DNA of 64,000 bases from DASSFG01 sp035547915. Lineage in GTDB: Bacteria; Planctomycetota; Planctomycetia; Pirellulales; JAICIG01. This document shows positions 59,486 through 64,000 of this stretch, piece after piece (within the stretch, counting starts at the first letter, position 1; every line of letters starts with the position of its first letter). Below the pieces are notes generated by a model. It ran no database searches. It had not been told where the DNA came from and worked only from the letters and a program-made list of their open reading frames with translations. The DNA lies in the NCBI GenBank assembly GCA_035547915.1, contig DASZTS010000094.1, positions 1 to 64,000 on the forward strand. The letters run 5' to 3'. The position numbers and the translations under genes are program-made.

Positions 59486-61186
59486 TCAACGGCCTTCGGG
59501 CCACGGCAGGACATTGGCTCGCCGAGCCCAGGCGTCCCACATTGCGGCCATGTGACCTACGCGATCGGGTTCGGTGGCTGCGAGATCGTTCAACTCCGTG
59601 CGGTCGGCTTCCATGTCGTACAACTCCCAAGACCCCTTCTGTCCCTTCGCCACCAGTTTCCAGCGACCGGATCGCACTGCACGGTTGCCCTCGTGCTCCC
59701 AGTAGAGCGCCTCGCGTTCGAGCGGCTCCCCTTCGAAAGCTGCCACAAGGCTCACGCCCTCCGGCGGTCGGATCGACTGGCCTTTGAACTCGCGCGGATA
59801 TTCGGCCCCGGACACCGCGACGCAGGTCGCCATGATGTCGATCAGGTGGGCCGGCTGATGTTCGAGCTCGCCGCCCCGAAAGATGCCGCGGGGCCAATGC
59901 GCGATCAGCGGCGTCGAGATGCCTCCCTCGTGCACCCAATGCTTGTACTCGCGAAAGGGCGTGTTCGAAACGTTGGCCCAGTTGCGGCCGTAAGAGATGT
60001 ACGTGTCGGCCGGTCCTGGCATCACTCCTTCGCCCTGCCGCACCGCATAACCGTCGCGTGTCTGCTTGGGGATGACAGCCAGTTCCAGGGCGTCGGCGGC
60101 GATCGGCGGCAGCGGCGGAGAAGCGGGCCGGGCGGCGGGCCGTTTGTCCGCCCCGCGGCCTATCGCCTCGGCACAGCCACCGTTGTCTTGCATGAACAGC
60201 AGGAGCGTATTTTCCAGCCGCCCCGTCTCTTGCAGACGATCGACGATGCGACCGATCCCCTGATCCATGCGATCGATCATGGCGGCGTAGACTTCCATGG
60301 TGCTCGCTTCCCACGATCGGTTGCGAACGCCGTTCCAATCGCCGGCTTGCGGCGAGAGGAGCCAGAGGGGACTGATGAGCCCGGCCTGCTTCAATCGGGC
60401 GAACCGCTCGCGACGCAAGGGTGCATACCCCTCGTCATACTTGCCGCGATACTTGGCGATCTCGGCGGGCAAGGCATGCATCGGCCAATGAGCCGCGGTA
60501 TACGCCACATAGAGGAAGAACGGCGCGTCGGCTTGCGCGGTTCGCTGATCATCCAGAAACCGGATGGCGTGATCGGTGATCGCGTCGGTGTAGTAATACT
60601 GTTCGGGTCGATAGAGTTCGTCGGCGGCCGACGAGATCATCGTGTTGTCGCGCACCAGCGTCGCCGGATCATAGAAGCTGCCGGCTCCCGTGATCGTTCC
60701 ATAGAAACGATCGAAGCCCCGTTGCAGAGGCCAATTGTGCTTCGGGCCTTGCGGACCGGCCGACTTCGTCACATGCCACTTACCGACGGCGCACGTCGCA
60801 TATCCGGCCGTCTTGAGTACCTGCGCGATCGTGACGCAGTGTGGGTTGAGATCGCCCCGATAACCGTCGAGCCCCAGATCCTCCATCATGTGGCCGACGC
60901 CCGCCTGGTGTGGGTAGAGGCCGGTGAGGAGGCTCGCTCGCGTCGGACAGCAACGGCCCGTGTTGTAGAACTGCGTGAATCGCAACCCGCCGCCCGCGAG
61001 CCGGTCGAGGTTGGGTGTGTGGATCTCGCCACCATAGCAGCCGAGATCGGAGAAACCCATGTCGTCTGAGAGGATGACGACGATGTTGGGTTGTTTCGTA
61101 GTCTCGGCGGAAGAGGCCGGAGCGCAGGCAAGCAGTGCGATCCATGCCGCGAGGGCGATAGGAAAATGGATAGCAGTGACCGTCAT
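59486..61186 (-). CDS. Secreted arylsulfatase (Cys-type, formylglycine-dependent)
   Basis: 566 aa. A signal peptide covers about 1-27. Calcium ligands appear in ILSDDMGFSDLGCYGGE and the sulfatase signature is C79-C-P-T-R83 followed by ASLLTGLYPHQ, so Cys79 would become formylglycine. AVGKWHV and DNGG..  further support S1 family activity. It resembles the type-A arylsulfatases abundant in planctomycetes that desulfate algal or mucin glycans. An FGE-fold protein is encoded at 30.8 kb. Substrate not predictable. It lies 145 bp downstream of the glycosyltransferase gene on the same strand. Confidence 0.95.
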   Translation of the reverse strand: MTVTAIHFPIALAAWIALLACAPASSAETTKQPNIVVILSDDMGFSDLGCYGGEIHTPNLDRLAGGGLRFTQFYNTGRCCPTRASLLTGLYPHQAGVGHMMEDLGLDGYRGDLNPHCVTIAQVLKTAGYATCAVGKWHVTKSAGPQGPKHNWPLQRGFDRFYGTITGAGSFYDPATLVRDNTMISSAADELYRPEQYYYTDAITDHAIRFLDDQRTAQADAPFFLYVAYTAAHWPMHALPAEIAKYRGKYDEGYAPLRRERFARLKQAGLISPLWLLSPQAGDWNGVRNRSWEASTMEVYAAMIDRMDQGIGRIVDRLQETGRLENTLLLFMQDNGGCAEAIGRGADKRPAARPASPPLPPIAADALELAVIPKQTRDGYAVRQGEGVMPGPADTYISYGRNWANVSNTPFREYKHWVHEGGISTPLIAHWPRGIFRGGELEHQPAHLIDIMATCVAVSGAEYPREFKGQSIRPPEGVSLVAAFEGEPLEREALYWEHEGNRAVRSGRWKLVAKGQKGSWELYDMEADRTELNDLAATEPDRVGHMAAMWDAWARRANVLPWPEGR

Positions 61187-61311
61187 CAGGTTGGCTCTCG
61201 TGCCGGTATATCAAGCGATGCGTTGCCCGGTATTGTAGTCGCACGCGCGGGGCGTGGGATCTTTAATCGGCTGCTACGGGGTAGATCGGACTTGGAGAGC
61301 CGTGGCGGGGC

Positions 61312-61332
61312 GACGCGGCGAGACGCCGCGTC
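61312..61332 (-). terminator. Hairpin at the end of the glycosyltransferase gene
   Basis: GACGCGGCG (61312-61320) and CGCCGCGTC (61324-61332) form a perfect 9-bp stem with a 3-nt loop beginning at the glycosyltransferase stop codon. No T-run follows. Confidence 0.4.
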
Positions 61333-62540
61333 TAGTTTGAGAGACGGCCGATCTTGCCGGTGTAGATGTCTTCGATGAGGGCTTGATAGCCGTCGACCAT
61401 ACGCTCGAGCGATGCACATTCGACGACCGTCTGCCGTCCCGCTGCACCGAAGCGGCGCGCCTGTTCGGGAGCATTGAACAATTCGAGCGTCCGATTCGCG
61501 AGCGCTTCGGCGTCACCCGGTGCGACGAGGTAACCGTTGACACCCTCGTGCACCATCTCGGGAATCGAGCCGACTCGCGTGGCCACGACGGGCTTGCCAC
61601 AAGCGAGCCCTTCGAGGATCGAAACCGGGTTTGCTTCCATGTGCGAAGTCAGGAGCAGCACGTCGACGACCGACAACAGTTCGGGAATGTCGCTGCGTGT
61701 GCCAAGAAAATGGACGGCTCCGGCCAGGCCGAGTTCGTCTCGAACGCTTTCCAACCCCGGCCGCAGCGCACCGTCGCCGACGACGAGAAACTGCGACTCC
61801 GGCCTCACTGCCCGGATGAGATTCGCCGCCTGGAGAAACAGCTCGTGGTTCTTTTCCGGACGGAGGGCCGCCACGATGGCCGCGACCGGTGCGGCGGGGG
61901 GCAATCCGAGGCTGGCCCGTAGGTCGGCCGGCGGTGTCAGGGGGCGGAACCGTCCGACGTCGACTCCGTTCGGAACAACTCGTACCTTGTCGGCCGGGCA
62001 CCCTTCGTGTTCAGCCAGGTAACGGGCGTGGGTCTCCGCGACGGCGATGAAGGCATCGGTGATCGGCGCCAGACGGCGGTTGAGCCATTCGACATGGTCG
62101 GGCAGGCCCGTGGAGTGCAGGGCCGATGCGATCACGGGCACGCCGGCACGCCAGGCCGCGAGACGGCCCCAGAACATCTTGTCGCCGCCGGTGCCGACGG
62201 TGATCACCGCATCGACCTTCCGCTCGCGCAGCAGCCGGGTCAGACGGCCGAGCACGCGGAAATCGTATTTGTCGCGCAGCAATCCCGTGAACGCTGGAAT
62301 CTCTTGATCCAACACCTCGCCCAGCGGCCCGAAGTATTTCAGGCAGCAGAGCTCGGGGGCAAAGCGCTCCGGATCGAGTCGCCGCACGAGATTGACGAGT
62401 AGCGTTTCGGCTCCCCCCACCGGCATGCAAGTGATGACGAACATCACCCGCAGCGGCCGACCCGTGGCAGCGGGCAGATGGTCGACCGTGCCCAGGTCGT
62501 CTTCAGAAAGGAGTGGCGGCGGCAACAGGTCATTGGTCAT
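61332..62540 (-). CDS. GT4-type glycosyltransferase
   Basis: 402 aa. The GT-B fold is visible: MFVITCMPVGGAETLLVNLVRRL near 33-55 and the nucleotide-sugar site EANPVSILEGLACGKPVVATRVGSIPE near 305-330 (key E, G, P, V). It overlaps the flippase gene by 4 bp (ATGA), so both are translated together. GT4 enzymes transfer UDP- or GDP-sugars in lipopolysaccharide, capsule or exopolysaccharide synthesis on the cytosolic face. Acceptor and donor unknown. Confidence 0.92.
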   Translation of the reverse strand: MTNDLLPPPLLSEDDLGTVDHLPAATGRPLRVMFVITCMPVGGAETLLVNLVRRLDPERFAPELCCLKYFGPLGEVLDQEIPAFTGLLRDKYDFRVLGRLTRLLRERKVDAVITVGTGGDKMFWGRLAAWRAGVPVIASALHSTGLPDHVEWLNRRLAPITDAFIAVAETHARYLAEHEGCPADKVRVVPNGVDVGRFRPLTPPADLRASLGLPPAAPVAAIVAALRPEKNHELFLQAANLIRAVRPESQFLVVGDGALRPGLESVRDELGLAGAVHFLGTRSDIPELLSVVDVLLLTSHMEANPVSILEGLACGKPVVATRVGSIPEMVHEGVNGYLVAPGDAEALANRTLELFNAPEQARRFGAAGRQTVVECASLERMVDGYQALIEDIYTGKIGRLSN

Positions 62541-64000
62541 TTGGTCACCGGGAGTGTGGCGGTTGGCATGGTTGGCGACGGCCGTCTACCCGGCCGGCGC
62601 GTCCACCGACGTACGACGCTCGTCAGACTTTGCCGTTCTTCGGGCGTAAACAGCAAGCTTTCGTGACAGAAGGCCAGGACGAGCAGCAGGAGCATGCTCA
62701 GAGATGTCCCCAACCCGCCGATCAGGGCGATGGGGGCCAGCGCGGATAGGCAGACGCCGCGGTCGAAGCGCATGCCGCACGACCAGGCCGAAGCATACAT
62801 CAAGGCCAGCATCGTGAAGTTGGCGGCCGACGTGGCCCAGACCGCGCCGGACAGACCGTAACGCGGCAGCAACCATGCGCTGAGCGAGACGTTGACGATG
62901 AGTCCGACGAGCAGCGCAAAGCTGGCGAGCCGCGCACGTTCCGCACACCACAGATAGTTGGTGGCCACGACGGCCAGCGAGCCCCAGATAAAGTAGGTGA
63001 GCGTCCACGGCAAGAGGGTCATGCCCGTCGCATACTTCCCCGCCAGTGCCACGCCGAACAACAGCGGCGAGGCCAACATCAACACGATACTGCCCGCGAA
63101 CAGACACAGGGCGAAGAGCTTGAGGATGAAGTTCAACCGATGCGACACGTCGTCGCGACGCCCGGCTTCCCAATCGTGTGCCAAATGGGGCGTGACGAGC
63201 CCCGCGAGCATCTCGGCCAAACCCAAGAACAACATCGGCACGACCCGCGCGCTATGGTATTGGCCCAATTGGACGAGCGCCTCGGGTTCGCTCAACCCGC
63301 CGAAATGAATAAGCATCCAGCGATCGGCCAAGCCAAACGTGTTCGCCAGAGCGTTGGCCACCCAGACCCATAAGGCGAAGGGAAGCACCTGGCGCCACAT
63401 CGACCGTGCCTCATCATGCGGGGCCGGAGACTCGGCTGTCGATTCGTGAACGGGGTCCGTGGGAACGAGCGGCAGGCAACCCCACGATCGGGCGAGCCAA
63501 ACAACTCCCACCGCACTCGACAGCAGGCTCGCTCCGGCGAACGACCACAGTACGCCCAGGGTGTTTGCCTCGAAAACCAGCAAGAGGGCCACGCCAATCA
63601 CCGCAAAACCCACGCTATGGCAGAACTGGAGTGACGAGACAACACGCGTCAGCCGCAGCGCGTTGAATAGAGCGACCAGCACGGTGTGCAGAATCCAGGT
63701 GGCGAGCACCACCGCCAGGACGGCGACCAGCCCCGCCTGTTCGCGGCTGTTGAACAGCAGATCCGAAAACCACTCGCGCCGCCAGACGACGATAGCCACG
63801 GTGAGGGCAGCCAGCAGTCCGGTGGCCGCCCCCATTTGGCGCAGGAAGAACCGGATGCGGCCTCGCTGGCGATAGTATTCCGCATACCGGCCGAGCGAGC
63901 CGGGCAGGCCGAGCACCGCCAAAGGCGCAGCCAACATCAGAAAGCCATACGCTAGATCCCACTGGCCGAGTTGGTCGGAGTCGAGCCAGCGGCAGAACAG
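62537..64000 (-). CDS. Polysaccharide flippase (Wzx/PST-like), 5' end outside window
   Basis: The frame is open to the last base, so the true start lies beyond 64000; 487 codons are visible. About ten to twelve hydrophobic segments, with Gly/Pro-containing helices and GSLGRYAEYYRQRGR near the visible start, fit the MOP/PST exporter family that flips undecaprenyl-linked oligosaccharides. Coupled to the glycosyltransferase gene downstream. A polysaccharide biosynthesis cluster probably continues to the right of the window. Confidence 0.88.
   Translation of the reverse strand: MFCRWLDSDQLGQWDLAYGFLMLAAPLAVLGLPGSLGRYAEYYRQRGRIRFFLRQMGAATGLLAALTVAIVVWRREWFSDLLFNSREQAGLVAVLAVVLATWILHTVLVALFNALRLTRVVSSLQFCHSVGFAVIGVALLLVFEANTLGVLWSFAGASLLSSAVGVVWLARSWGCLPLVPTDPVHESTAESPAPHDEARSMWRQVLPFALWVWVANALANTFGLADRWMLIHFGGLSEPEALVQLGQYHSARVVPMLFLGLAEMLAGLVTPHLAHDWEAGRRDDVSHRLNFILKLFALCLFAGSIVLMLASPLLFGVALAGKYATGMTLLPWTLTYFIWGSLAVVATNYLWCAERARLASFALLVGLIVNVSLSAWLLPRYGLSGAVWATSAANFTMLALMYASAWSCGMRFDRGVCLSALAPIALIGGLGTSLSMLLLLVLAFCHESLLFTPEERQSLTSVVRRWTRRPGRRPSPTMPTATLPVTK

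Noticed and set aside
1..64000. Search by eye for tRNA, rRNA, transposase or integrase genes
   Set aside because: No tRNA-like T-loop and acceptor pairing, rRNA core sequence or transposase motif was recognised. A covariance-model scan would be needed to exclude small RNAs.

Overview
The window is GC-rich, gene-dense chromosomal DNA from a planctomycete (Planctomycetota, probably Pirellulales-like; rank inferred from gene content only). The lineage markers are two giant secreted c-type cytochrome proteins (a PSCyt1/DUF1549/DUF1553 protein at 251-3058 and a DUF1587-DUF1592-DUF1588-DUF1585 protein at 17277-19808 coupled to a Tat-exported DUF1552 partner), a LEPR-XLL-type surface protein with a 265-residue Gly-Ser tract and DUF4214 repeats, a J-domain-like/NPCBM multidomain membrane protein, an arylsulfatase and an FGE-fold protein. 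I recognised no rRNA, tRNA, CRISPR array, transposase or prophage.

Layout. 0.2-7 kb: minus-strand run with an L-galactose-dehydrogenase-like aldo/keto reductase, a zinc alcohol dehydrogenase and a tagaturonate-epimerase-family protein, followed by the DUF1549 protein. 7-12.7 kb: COG0523 GTPase divergent from a DegT-type aminotransferase, then an ABC ATPase/permease pair whose permease carries a large beta-propeller-like domain. 12.7-17 kb: PspA with three membrane proteins in one operon, a cold-shock protein and a BON-domain protein. 17-30.8 kb: cytochrome/DUF1552 pair, an N-terminally shortened CheR-PAS protein, DeoC, a UvrD-type helicase, a GAF/HD-GYP protein and planctomycete hypotheticals. 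30.8-41.7 kb: long minus-strand run with FGE-like protein, Dabb protein, Ndk, 2-oxoglutarate dehydrogenase E1, a KDG-kinase-like PfkB protein and two secreted amidohydrolases. 41.8-42.2 kb: a small decayed gene. 42.4-45 kb: YciF-like DUF892 protein and the Gly-Ser/DUF4214 protein. 45.8-50.5 kb: J-like/NPCBM protein and a MacB/LolD-type ABC exporter. 50.7-59.4 kb: thioredoxin-fold protein without CxxC, hypothetical membrane protein, AroE, a secreted cyclase, an aminotransferase and an LRR membrane protein. 59.5-64 kb: sulfatase, glycosyltransferase and a flippase cut by the window edge.

How the genes may work together. The three enzymes at 3.3-6.8 kb fit successive steps L-galactose -> L-galactono-lactone/L-galactonate -> D-tagaturonate -> D-fructuronate, and the KDG kinase at 36 kb could finish the hexuronate branch. 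With the sulfatase and FGE-like protein this is consistent with use of sulfated polysaccharides, but that link is inference. The flippase/glycosyltransferase pair suggests exopolysaccharide assembly. PspA with its membrane partners looks like an envelope-stress module.

The least expected signals are not genes. Four short elements with similar AGAGC-type ends (5791-5898, 33006-33084, 45704-45771, 57213-57280) each sit 18-52 nt upstream of a start codon. A palindromic repeat at 38416-38452 lies inside the coding start of an amidohydrolase gene and recurs at 53671-53706.
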